Positions 53,804 through 61,881 of a stretch of DNA of 64,000 bases are shown in pieces. Each line of letters opens with the position of its first letter. Position 1 is the first letter of the stretch. Position numbers and translations under genes: made by a program. Location of the stretch: the NCBI RefSeq assembly GCF_002931075.1, contig NZ_PSTQ01000003.1, positions 186,001 through 250,000 of the forward strand, written 5' to 3'. The notes under the pieces were generated by a model, which searched no databases, was not told where the DNA came from, and worked only from the letters and a program-made list of their open reading frames with translations. Origin of the DNA: Pseudoclavibacter sp. AY1F1. GTDB taxonomy: Bacteria > Actinomycetota > Actinomycetes > Actinomycetales > Microbacteriaceae.

Positions 53804-54732
53804 ACCTGGCTCCACGTGCCGCCGCGCGACTGCGCGACGTGACCCTGCGCGATGGGCTGCAGCTCACCGGGCGGATGCTCTCGACCGAGCGCAAGATCGA
53901 GCTCGCGCGTGAACTCTTCTCAGCGGGTGTCCCCGAGCTCGAGATCGGCTCCATGGCGCGGGGTGATCTCGTGCCTCCCATGGCAAACACGATCGAGGTG
54001 ATCGAGGCGCTCAGCCCGGCCGAACTGGAACGGAGCTGGGTGTGGGTCGCCACCCCGAGGCACGTCGAGAAGGCTGCCGCGGCGGGCGCCAAGAACTTCC
54101 AGTACTGCTTCTCGGCGTCCGACGCCCACAACCAGGCCAACATCGGACGCACCGCTGAGGCGAGCCTCGCGGCCATGCCTGACGCGGTCGCCCTCTCGCA
54201 GCAGGCCGGCGGGCGCATCCAGCTGTGTATCGCGACGTCGTTCACGTGCCCGTTTGACGGGCAAGTCGCCCCAGGCCGGGTCATCGAGATCGCGAACGAC
54301 CCAAGGGCAAAGGGTGCGGCGGACATCGTGATCTGCGACACCCTCGGGCAGGCGCACCCGGCTCAGGTGTCCTCGCTCATTTCGAGGGTGGTTGCGGAGA
54401 CACCGAAGCGCGAGATTGTCTTTCACGGCCACGACACCTGGGGCGCCGGCGTCTCGAACGGGCTGGCCGCGGTGCTCGCTGGCGCGAGCGTCGTCGACGG
54501 CGCCCTCGGTGGGCTCGGCGGATGCCCGTTTGCGCCGGGTGCGAGCGGGAACACGGCCACGGAGGACCTGCTCTTCGCGATGCGGCCCGACTGGCTCACC
54601 CCAGACCGGTTCGCGCGCATCGTGCGCACATCCGAGGGCCTGCTCTCCGAACTCGGCGAGCCGAACCGCTCGAAGGCCCGACAGGGAGCGAGGTCGAAGG
54701 CGCAGGCCTTCGAGTGGGTGCTCCCCGCCTAG
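53800..54732 (+). CDS. Hydroxymethylglutaryl-CoA lyase family protein
   Basis: TIM-barrel lyase of 310 residues. RDVTLRDGLQ (12-21) holds the metal- and substrate-binding residues, and GGLGGCPFAPGASGN has the reactive Cys242. It cleaves HMG-CoA to acetyl-CoA and acetoacetate, or a related 3-hydroxyacyl-CoA. The start overlaps the CoA transferase stop. The two make an activation-plus-cleavage pathway. A 7-bp minisatellite begins at its stop codon. Confidence 0.9.
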   Translation: MNLAPRAAARLRDVTLRDGLQLTGRMLSTERKIELARELFSAGVPELEIGSMARGDLVPPMANTIEVIEALSPAELERSWVWVATPRHVEKAAAAGAKNFQYCFSASDAHNQANIGRTAEASLAAMPDAVALSQQAGGRIQLCIATSFTCPFDGQVAPGRVIEIANDPRAKGAADIVICDTLGQAHPAQVSSLISRVVAETPKREIVFHGHDTWGAGVSNGLAAVLAGASVVDGALGGLGGCPFAPGASGNTATEDLLFAMRPDWLTPDRFARIVRTSEGLLSELGEPNRSKARQGARSKAQAFEWVLPA

Positions 54733-54796
54733 GCGCTGGGCGCTGGGCGCTGGGCGCTAGGCACTGGGGGCTGGGCGCTAGGCGCCTCGGCGCTGG
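54732..54796. repeat. GGCGCT minisatellite
   Basis: About eight imperfect 7-base units (GGGCGCT and variants) run from the stop of the lyase gene into the last codons of the convergent DoxX gene, which thus ends within the repeat. Confidence 0.85.
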
Positions 54797-55287
54797 AACG
54801 GCGTGAGCAGCGAGCGGCGGTCGCGCCAGGCAGCTGTCGACCAGAGCGCGAGCCCGATGAGCAGCACCTGGAACGGCAGGCGGATGAGCCGCGCCGCGTC
54901 GGTGTCCAGCCCGAACGCATCTGTTCCCGTCACGTACTGCGAGATGTTGCCGGGGAACACTGCGACGAAGAAGGCTGCGACGGTGAAGCCCACTGCAACC
55001 CGCCAGCGCCAGGCAACGATGAGGGCCAGCCCGAGCAGCACCTCCACGACCCCGGAGGCGAGCACCACGAAGTCGGCGTCGAGCGGCAGCCACGTCGGCA
55101 CCTGCGCCTGGAACTCCGCGCGGGCGAACGTCACGTGCGCGGTGCCCGCGAACAGCAGGAAGGCGCCGAGGACCACGCGTGCGATGGTCCGAGGCAGCGT
55201 GGTGCGGGGCGTGCGCGGCGCTCCGGAGGCGGAGGGATTGGCCTGCGAGCGTTCTGGTGAGTGTTCTGATGGTGTGGGGGACGGCAT
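54778..55287 (-). CDS. DoxX-like membrane protein
   Basis: Membrane protein of 169 residues with four hydrophobic segments. RVVLGAFLLFAGTAHVTFAR and the glycine-rich segment GVVEVLLGLALIV match the DoxX/DoxD-like superfamily, often linked to redox balance or thiol stress. ATG 55287 opens a Ser/Pro-rich N-terminus of about 30 residues. The C-terminal residues are encoded by the minisatellite. No ribosome binding site is obvious. Confidence 0.8.
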   Translation of the reverse strand: MPSPTPSEHSPERSQANPSASGAPRTPRTTLPRTIARVVLGAFLLFAGTAHVTFARAEFQAQVPTWLPLDADFVVLASGVVEVLLGLALIVAWRWRVAVGFTVAAFFVAVFPGNISQYVTGTDAFGLDTDAARLIRLPFQVLLIGLALWSTAAWRDRRSLLTPFQRRGA

Positions 55288-55430
55288 CCGCCAAGTCTGT
55301 GCCCTCACCCTGACCGATGAGTCCTGGCCAGGGGGCGCAGCTGTCTGCGCTGCAGGATTCCGGCCGCAAGTGTGAGCCAGCAACAGGCTCGCGAGCCGGC
55401 GAGCATGCGTCTCGCTCATTCTTGCCGGGG

Positions 55431-56417
55431 TCAGCGGCGCGAGAGCGTCTGCGCGGCGGGCTGCGGCGGCGCGAACTGCTTCGTCGCGATCAGCACGCCG
55501 ACGAAGATGAGCGGCACGATCCAGCCGGTCCAGCCGAGGATCGTCGCCTGCGTCGTGTCGACGCGCTCGCCCGCCGCCGCGAACAGCAGGTACGAGGCGG
55601 CTGCCGCGTTGAATGCGCCGTGCGCGAGCGCCGCCGGCCACACCGATGCAGAACGGATGCGAAGCCACGCGAACACCGCCCCGACCAGGATGCACATCCC
55701 CGTCATCATGGCCAGCCCGAGCCAGCCGGGCGCATCCAGGTAGTTGTAGCCGAGCAGGATCAGCGGGGCGTGCCAGAGCCCCCAGATCACACCGGAGATC
55801 AGCAGTGCGGGGACGGTGCCGAGCCGCAGAAGCTTCGGGAGAAGCCAGCCGCGCCAGCCGAGCTCCTCGCCGAGGGCGGGGATGACGTTCATGACGGCGC
55901 CAAGCGGGATGCTCGCGAGCTGCGCCAGCACGAGGAGCGCGATCGGCACGTCGATCTGGGGAATCTCCGTGCCGGTCGACGCGCTCGCTGCGGCCAGCTG
56001 CTGGTCGAGGATCGCCTGGTATCCGGAGAAGCTCACGAGGTCCATCGAGTACACGCCGAAGAGCGCGCCGATGGGGAGCGCGACGAGGACAAGCGCGACG
56101 GGGACGACAAGGGCGAGGGCGAGGTAGGAGATGAGTCTGCGCGCCGGCTTGAGCGGGACGACGCCGAGCGCGCGCCACGGCCTCGTCGGTCGCTCGACGA
56201 CGAACACCGCGACCAGCGCCGCAATGGCGGGCGTCAGCATCATCGCGATGGAGATGACCGTGAACCAGGGGTGCGCAAGGCCCTCGCCGAGCCACAGGGG
56301 CATCGTCACGAGCCACGCCAGCCCGAAGGCAAGGATGAGGAAGACGCCGACGGACAACTTCTCTCGGGTGGTCACAGAGCGGGCGGGGGATGCGGTCTGC
56401 GAGATCTGCTGCACCAC
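55431..56417 (-). CDS. CPBP family intramembrane metalloprotease
   Basis: Membrane protein of about 328 residues with eight hydrophobic segments. The conserved motifs are EELGWRGWLLPKL (EExxxR), ISGVIWGLWHAPLILLG with the second metal-binding His, and AHGAFNA with the third. CPBP proteins (Rce1/Abi type) cleave within membranes and serve in protein processing or self-immunity. I choose GTG 56417 since GAGAGG precedes it; a longer frame begins at 56450. No bacteriocin genes adjoin it. Confidence 0.88.
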   Translation of the reverse strand: MVQQISQTASPARSVTTREKLSVGVFLILAFGLAWLVTMPLWLGEGLAHPWFTVISIAMMLTPAIAALVAVFVVERPTRPWRALGVVPLKPARRLISYLALALVVPVALVLVALPIGALFGVYSMDLVSFSGYQAILDQQLAAASASTGTEIPQIDVPIALLVLAQLASIPLGAVMNVIPALGEELGWRGWLLPKLLRLGTVPALLISGVIWGLWHAPLILLGYNYLDAPGWLGLAMMTGMCILVGAVFAWLRIRSASVWPAALAHGAFNAAAASYLLFAAAGERVDTTQATILGWTGWIVPLIFVGVLIATKQFAPPQPAAQTLSRR

Positions 56418-56485
56418 GTCAGCCTCTCGTCCCAGCACGCGCGCTGTCAACGTGAGTCGGGGGTGCGGATACGCCAGAGAAACAA

Positions 56486-56517
56486 GGATGCCCCGCCCGT
56501 TTCCGAACGGGGCATCC
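56486..56517 (-). terminator. Terminator of the CNNM/CBS operon
   Basis: GGATGCCCCG (56486-56495) pairs with CGGGGCATCC (56508-56517). On the minus strand the stem is followed by TTGTTTCTCT, a T-rich tract, 23 bases after the stop of the preceding gene. Confidence 0.85.
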
Positions 56518-56539
56518 CGAGTGGGTTTCGAACGTGCGG

Positions 56540-57583
56540 TTACGCGGCTGCGGCGGTCGCGTTGACCTCTCCGACCAGCACTTCGAGGACGTCCTCGAGG
56601 AACAGGAGCCCCGTCACGTTGCCCTCGGAATCGAGGGCCTTCGCGACGTGCGCGCCGCGGTCGCGGAGCACCGCCATGGCGTCCTCGAGCTCCGCATCCC
56701 GTGACACGGAGACGAGGTTCCGCAGGCGCTTCTGCGGGATCGGGGCGGTGAACGCGTCAGCGCCCATGAGGTCCATGACGTCCTTCATGTGGATGTAGCT
56801 CGTCGGTTCGCCGCGCTCGTCGGTGACGACGTAGCGGGAGAAGCCGTGCTCGGCGACGGCCTTCTGCACGTCGATGGGCCGCGCGCCGGCCGGCAGGAGC
56901 ACCATCTCGGCGATCGGCACATCCACGTCGCTGACCTTCTTCTCCGTGAACTCGAACGCGCCCGCGAGCGTGCCGGACGTGTCGCTCAGCGTTCCCTCGC
57001 GGGTCGACTGCTCGACGATTCCGGCCACCTCCTCGAGCGTGTACGTGCTTGTCGCCTCGTCTTTCGGTTCGACCTTGAATAGGCGCAGCACGCCGTTCGC
57101 GATCGTGTTGAGGCTCCAGATGATCGGGTTGAAGATCTTGGAGACGACAACGAGGGGCGGGGCGAGGAGGAGGGATGCTCGGTCAGGTACCGAGAACGCG
57201 AGGTTCTTCGGGATCATCTCGCCGAACACCACGTGCAGGAACGTGACCAGTACAAGCGCCACGGCAAACGCGATCACGCTGATGACTTCGGCCGACAGCG
57301 CGGTGAGCCCAAGCGGAATCTCGAGGAGGTGGTGGATGGCCGGCTCTGAGACGTTCAGGATGAGCAGCGAGCAGACGGTGATGCCCAGCTGGCTGGTCGC
57401 CAGCATGAGCGTCGCGTGCTCCATCGCCCACAGGGTCGTCTTCGCGGCGCGGCTGCCCCGCTCGGCGAGGGGCTCGATCTGGGATCGCTTCGCGGAGATG
57501 ACTGCGAACTCGGCGCCGACGAAGAAGGCGTTGCCGATGAGGAGGACAAACAGCCACAGGATTCCGGGCAGGTACTCACTCAT
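56540..57583 (-). CDS. CNNM/DUF21 and CBS domain protein (hemolysin C family)
   Basis: Membrane protein of 347 residues: a CNNM/DUF21 transmembrane domain (about 1-180; FFVGAEFAVISAKRSQIEPLA) and two CBS domains (about 205-330). It lacks the C-terminal CorC/HlyC domain of its larger neighbour. The family transports or senses Mg2+ or Co2+; the old name hemolysin is misleading. The ATG overlaps the upstream stop by eight bases and the ribosome binding site GGAGGTG lies inside the upstream gene, so the pair is translated together and may form a heteromer. Confidence 0.9.
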   Translation of the reverse strand: MSEYLPGILWLFVLLIGNAFFVGAEFAVISAKRSQIEPLAERGSRAAKTTLWAMEHATLMLATSQLGITVCSLLILNVSEPAIHHLLEIPLGLTALSAEVISVIAFAVALVLVTFLHVVFGEMIPKNLAFSVPDRASLLLAPPLVVVSKIFNPIIWSLNTIANGVLRLFKVEPKDEATSTYTLEEVAGIVEQSTREGTLSDTSGTLAGAFEFTEKKVSDVDVPIAEMVLLPAGARPIDVQKAVAEHGFSRYVVTDERGEPTSYIHMKDVMDLMGADAFTAPIPQKRLRNLVSVSRDAELEDAMAVLRDRGAHVAKALDSEGNVTGLLFLEDVLEVLVGEVNATAAAA

Positions 57584-58955
57584 TGGTCATCACCTCCTTG
57601 ACTCGTTCGTGCGCTCTGTCGTGAGCGAGCTCCCGATTGCTCATGAGGCTCTGATCTCCGTCTGGCTCGTTTGGCAGGTAGCGGACCCGCACGATGCGGG
57701 TGCCGTCGATGCGCTCGACGCGCAGCGTGCCAGCCTCGATGGCGACCTCGTCGCCGAGCTCGGGCAGCCGCTCGAGGGTGTCCGTGATGAAGCCGCCGAC
57801 GGTGTCGTAGTCGCCGTCCTCCGGCACCTCGATGGCGAGGCGGTCGAGCACCTCGTCGGGGCGCCAGGACGCGTCGAACGTGACCGAGCGGCCGCGCCGG
57901 ATGAACCCGGTCTGGTGGCGATCGTGTTCGTCCTCGAGCTCCCCGACGATCTCCTCGACGAGGTCCTCGAGCGTGACGATGCCCGCCGTGCCGCCGTGTT
58001 CATCCACGACGACGGCCACCTGGTGCCGTTCGGCGCGCAGCAGGGTGAGAAGGGCGGATGCGCCCATCGACTCCGGCACGCGGAGTGCTTCGGTCTGCAG
58101 GTCGCGGGCCGTGACCTGCGTCTGCTGGTCGACGGCAACCGCGAAGGCCTGCTTGGCGTGCACGAACCCGGTGATGTTGTCGGGCGTGCCGTCGACGACC
58201 GGGAACCGGGAGTACCCCGTCTCGATGGCGAGGGCGATGATCGCCTGCGCCGTGTCGTCGACCTCGACGCTTGCCATGCGCACGCGGGGTGTCATGACGT
58301 CGGATGCGTCGTGCTCGGCGAACTTGAGGGTCCGTCGGAGCAGGGTCGCGTCGTCTTCCTCGAGGAGGCCGGAGAGCGCCGAGTGTCGGATCAGGTACGA
58401 GAGCTCGTCGGCGCTTCTGGCGCCGGAGAGCTCCTCCTTAGGTTCGATACCCATGGAGCGGATGATTGCGTTCGCCGTGTTGTTCAGGAGCAGGATCACG
58501 GGCTTGAACACCGTCGTGAAGAGCGCCTGGAACGGGATGACGACTTTCGCCGTCGCCCGGGGAAGGGCGAGCGCGAAGTTCTTGGGTACGAGCTCGCCGA
58601 TGATCATCGAGAACAGCGTCGCGAGGACGATGCCGACGATGGCTCCCACGACGGGGACGACGCCCGCGGGGATCCCGAGGCCCGTGAGGGGCTCCTCAAG
58701 GAGAGAGCTGACGGCCGGCTCGAACGTGTATCCCGTGAGCAGAGTCGTGAGCGTGATTCCGAGCTGCGCGCTGGAGAGGTGCGTCGACGTGATCTTCAGG
58801 GCCTTGATGGTGGGCCCGAGTCGCTTCTCTCCGCGGCTTTGCCGTTTTTCGAGTTCGTTTCGGTCGAGGTTGACGAGCGCGAATTCACTCGCGACGAACA
58901 ACCCGGTTCCGACAGTGAGAACGAGGCCGATGCCGAGCATCACCCATTCGTTCAT
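57576..58955 (-). CDS. CNNM/DUF21, CBS and CorC_HlyC domain protein
   Basis: Membrane protein of 459 residues. The CNNM domain (about 1-190) contains FVASEFALVNLDRNELE, two CBS domains follow (about 210-340; YSRFPVVDGTPDNITGFVH), and the C-terminal CorC_HlyC domain ends near 430. It is the full-length form of the family and probably handles Mg2+ or Co2+ export or sensing. Two paralogous CNNM genes in tandem are common in actinobacteria. Confidence 0.92.
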   Translation of the reverse strand: MNEWVMLGIGLVLTVGTGLFVASEFALVNLDRNELEKRQSRGEKRLGPTIKALKITSTHLSSAQLGITLTTLLTGYTFEPAVSSLLEEPLTGLGIPAGVVPVVGAIVGIVLATLFSMIIGELVPKNFALALPRATAKVVIPFQALFTTVFKPVILLLNNTANAIIRSMGIEPKEELSGARSADELSYLIRHSALSGLLEEDDATLLRRTLKFAEHDASDVMTPRVRMASVEVDDTAQAIIALAIETGYSRFPVVDGTPDNITGFVHAKQAFAVAVDQQTQVTARDLQTEALRVPESMGASALLTLLRAERHQVAVVVDEHGGTAGIVTLEDLVEEIVGELEDEHDRHQTGFIRRGRSVTFDASWRPDEVLDRLAIEVPEDGDYDTVGGFITDTLERLPELGDEVAIEAGTLRVERIDGTRIVRVRYLPNEPDGDQSLMSNRELAHDRAHERVKEVMTNE

Positions 58956-59131
58956 GCGTGGTGCCTCCAGACTGTGGCGGACGCGAGTGCGGCCGGAACG
59001 TCGAGAGGCTTGGGACTATGACTAGGAGGGTCTTCCATGAGGGGAGATTCTAGTTGGGCTTTGTTTGCCCGCAAGTCGGAAAGCTGGGGATCCGCCCGGC
59101 GTGACCTCTCGGTACCGCCGGGCGCAGGGCC

Positions 59132-60193
59132 TCAGGAGCTGGCGAGTGCCGCCTCTTCCCGCCCCTGCGAAGTCCAGGCCGGGTCTGCGGAGCGGTGGCC
59201 GACAACGCGTTCGGCGAGCCCGTCCAGCCGCTGCAGCTGGTCGCCGCTCAGCCCGAGGCCAACGGCGCGCAGGTTCTGCTCGACGCGCTTGGGGCTTCGG
59301 GTTCCGGGGATCGGGGAGACGCGGACGCCGAACTCGGCCGACTTCGCGTAGACCCAGGCGATGGCGACCTCGGCGACGGAGACGTGGTTGCCGTGCCGTT
59401 CGCCGAGCTCCTGCGCGACGGCCGCGACCTCACCGGCGAGTGCGCGGTTCACGAGCAGGTTCTCGGGGAAGAAGCGGGGGAAGTTGGCGCGCACGTTGGG
59501 GGCGACGGCGTCGAGCTCCGCCCACGAGTCGGTCAGCAGGCCGCGGCTGACGGGGGAGTAGGGCACGAATCCGGCCCCCACCTCGCGGATGGCGGGGATG
59601 ACGTGGTCTTCGAGGTCGCGGCTGAAGATGCTGTACTCGCTCTGGACAGCCGCGATGGGATGCACGGCTGCAGCGCGGATGATCTCGGCCCCCGTCGGCT
59701 CGCTCAGCCCGATGTGCCGCACCTTGCCCTCGGAGACGAGCTCGGAAACGAACCCGACAGTGTCCTCGATGGGCACGTTCGGGTCGACACGGTGCTGGTA
59801 GTAGAGGTCGATGTAGTCGGTGCCGAGGCGTTTGAGGGAGAGCTCGACCTGCTCACGGACGTGCTCGCGGTCGCCGCGCACGCCTCGTTTGCCGACGCCG
59901 TCGCCCTTCGTGATGCCGAACTTCGTGGCGAGCTGGATGCGCTCCCGCTGTGCCGGGAAGATCTTCGAGATGGTGCTTTCGCTGCGGCCGTCGCCGTAGA
60001 TGTTGGCCGTGTCGATGAACGTGATGCCCGCATCCACCGCATGCTGCAGCGTGCGCAACGCCTGCTCGTCGTCGATGGGGCCGTAGGCGTCGCTGAGGCT
60101 CATCGCGCCGTAGCCCTGCACAGTCGTGACGAGGCCGTCGCCGAGGAGGGTCGTGGGGAGCTGCGCTGCGGGGCCGTTCGTCTCGTGCGTCAT
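59132..60193 (-). CDS. Aldo/keto reductase
   Basis: NADPH-dependent reductase of 353 residues with a TIM barrel. The catalytic tetrad is seen in FIDTANIYG (Asp and Tyr), ATKFG (Lys) and YYQHR (His). The GYGAMSLSDAYGP start and IPGTRSPKRVEQNL near the C-terminus match the AKR13-like group that reduces aldehydes and ketones. It may share no function with neighbours. Start ATG 60193. Confidence 0.92.
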   Translation of the reverse strand: MTHETNGPAAQLPTTLLGDGLVTTVQGYGAMSLSDAYGPIDDEQALRTLQHAVDAGITFIDTANIYGDGRSESTISKIFPAQRERIQLATKFGITKGDGVGKRGVRGDREHVREQVELSLKRLGTDYIDLYYQHRVDPNVPIEDTVGFVSELVSEGKVRHIGLSEPTGAEIIRAAAVHPIAAVQSEYSIFSRDLEDHVIPAIREVGAGFVPYSPVSRGLLTDSWAELDAVAPNVRANFPRFFPENLLVNRALAGEVAAVAQELGERHGNHVSVAEVAIAWVYAKSAEFGVRVSPIPGTRSPKRVEQNLRAVGLGLSGDQLQRLDGLAERVVGHRSADPAWTSQGREEAALASS

Positions 60194-60269
60194 GCATCAA
60201 GTGTTGTGCGCACCACCGACATTCCGCCAGCGGCCACAGTCCCGGGGGTAACAGTCGCCCCAGTTCGCG

Positions 60270-61724
60270 CTACGCGCTCGCCTGCTTCACCTTGGCCGGC
60301 ACGGGGAGCATCATCAGGAAGCCGACGGCGAGCACGATGCCGATGCCGATGATGCCCATCTTCGGGTTGCCGGAGAGGAACACGAAGAGGCTGAAGAGGG
60401 CGGGGGTGATGAAGCTCGCAACCCGGTTCGTGGTCGCGTAGAGGCCGAACAGCTCGCCCTCGCGGCCGGGAGGCGTCGCTCGCGACAGATAGGAGCGGCT
60501 CGCGGCCTGCGCAGGTCCCACGAAGAGGCAGAGGGCGAGGCCGAAGATCCAGAAGACGGTCTGCTCTGAGGGCAGGAAGATGAGCACCACGGAGAACACG
60601 GTGAGCGAGACGAGCGACGCCATGATGACGAGCTTCGGCCCGAAGCGGTCGTCGAACCAGCCGGCCGCGAGGGTGCCGAGGCCCGCGACGAGATTCGCGG
60701 CGACCGCGAAGTAGATGACCTCGCTGGGCGCGAAGCCGTACACCTGCGCGGCGAGGATCGCCCCGAACGCGAAGATCGCCTGCAAGCCGTCACGGAAGAC
60801 GGCGCTCGCGGCGAGGAAGAGCAGGAGCTTCGGGTCGGTCTTCGCGAGCTTCCCGATCACCCGGAAGAGGACGCCGTAGGAAGCGAAGAAGCCCACCTTC
60901 GGTCGGTTCGTGTCCTTCGGGATCTCCGGAACCTTGAACATGACGGGCAACGCGAACACGACGTACCAGACTGCCGCGAGCACGATGGCGAAGCGGATGT
61001 CGAGCGCGCCCCCATCCATCCCGCTCGGCACCCCGAGTACGCCGTTCCGGCCCTCGGTGCCGAAGGATTGGATGAACAGCACCAGCAGGAGCACAAGCAG
61101 CACGATGCTGCCGAGGTAGCCAAGGCCCCAGCCGATGCCCGATATGCGGCCAACGTTCTTGGGTGTCGACACCTGCGAGAGCATGGCGTTGTAGTTGACG
61201 CCGCTCAGCTCGGCGAAGATCGTGCCGACCGCGAGCAGCAACGCGCCCCAGAACAGATACTCCTCGCCCGGCTGGATGAAGAACATGGCCAGCATGATGA
61301 GCACCGTGATGCCCGTGAAGATGCCGAGCCACAGCTTGCGCCTGCCAGAGCCGTCCGAGCGCTGCCCGAGCACGGGCGCGATGAGCGCGACGAGCAGGCC
61401 GGCGACGGTGCTCAGGTTCGCGATGACGTTGGTGGATGCGGCTTGCGCGGCCAGGTATTGCGGGTCGAGGGGGTTCGCGTCGCCGAGAGCTGCGACCTGC
61501 GGGTCGATGAAGAGGTCGCTTGCCAGGTAGGTCGCGAAGACGAACGTGACGACGACAGCCTGGAAGGCGGAGTTGCCGACATCCCAGAGCGCCCAGGCGG
61601 TCGCCCGCTTCTTCAGCTCCTTCGGCGTGACCGCCACACCGCCGTCGACGGTCTCGACCCGCCCGCTCGGAGTCGGGTCGCTGGGGGAGGGTGCACCGTC
61701 GTCGGCGCGGCCTGGGAGTGCCAT
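60270..61724 (-). CDS. MFS transporter, UMF1 family
   Basis: Transporter of 484 residues with 11-12 membrane segments. WALWDVGNSAFQAVVVTFVF and LSGVNYNAMLSQVSTPKNVGRISGIGWGLGYLGS are the marks of the UMF1 family, related to the yeast vacuolar amino-acid effluxer Atg22. Substrate unknown in bacteria. The hydrophilic N-terminus of about 35 residues is acidic. ATG 61724 is followed by Pro/Ser-rich sequence; an internal start is possible. Confidence 0.88.
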   Translation of the reverse strand: MALPGRADDGAPSPSDPTPSGRVETVDGGVAVTPKELKKRATAWALWDVGNSAFQAVVVTFVFATYLASDLFIDPQVAALGDANPLDPQYLAAQAASTNVIANLSTVAGLLVALIAPVLGQRSDGSGRRKLWLGIFTGITVLIMLAMFFIQPGEEYLFWGALLLAVGTIFAELSGVNYNAMLSQVSTPKNVGRISGIGWGLGYLGSIVLLVLLLVLFIQSFGTEGRNGVLGVPSGMDGGALDIRFAIVLAAVWYVVFALPVMFKVPEIPKDTNRPKVGFFASYGVLFRVIGKLAKTDPKLLLFLAASAVFRDGLQAIFAFGAILAAQVYGFAPSEVIYFAVAANLVAGLGTLAAGWFDDRFGPKLVIMASLVSLTVFSVVLIFLPSEQTVFWIFGLALCLFVGPAQAASRSYLSRATPPGREGELFGLYATTNRVASFITPALFSLFVFLSGNPKMGIIGIGIVLAVGFLMMLPVPAKVKQASA

Positions 61725-61793
61725 GCGCGGATTCTATGCGCGTGAGGCGGCGCGGAGGGGAACAGTGGTGAGGGCAGTGGTGAAGGCAGCCGA

Positions 61794-61865
61794 CGAACTT
61801 CGGTGACAACTGTGGCGCAGCGCGCTCGAAACGAGCAGAAAGGGCCGAGTTGTCACCGAAGTTTG
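61794..61865. repeat. 72-bp inverted repeat, copy 4
   Basis: Starts CGAACTTCGGTGACAACT and ends AGTTGTCACCGAAGTTTG: 18 bases pair fully, including one G-T pair, though the stem sequence differs from the other copies after AACTT. It is 17 bases from the stop of the substrate-binding protein gene and upstream of the UMF1 gene. Confidence 0.85.
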
Positions 61866-61881
61866 ACGAGGTGGGCGGCGC

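Noticed and set aside
55431-56417. CPBP protease as a bacteriocin immunity gene
   Set aside because: No precursor peptide or modification genes were found around it.
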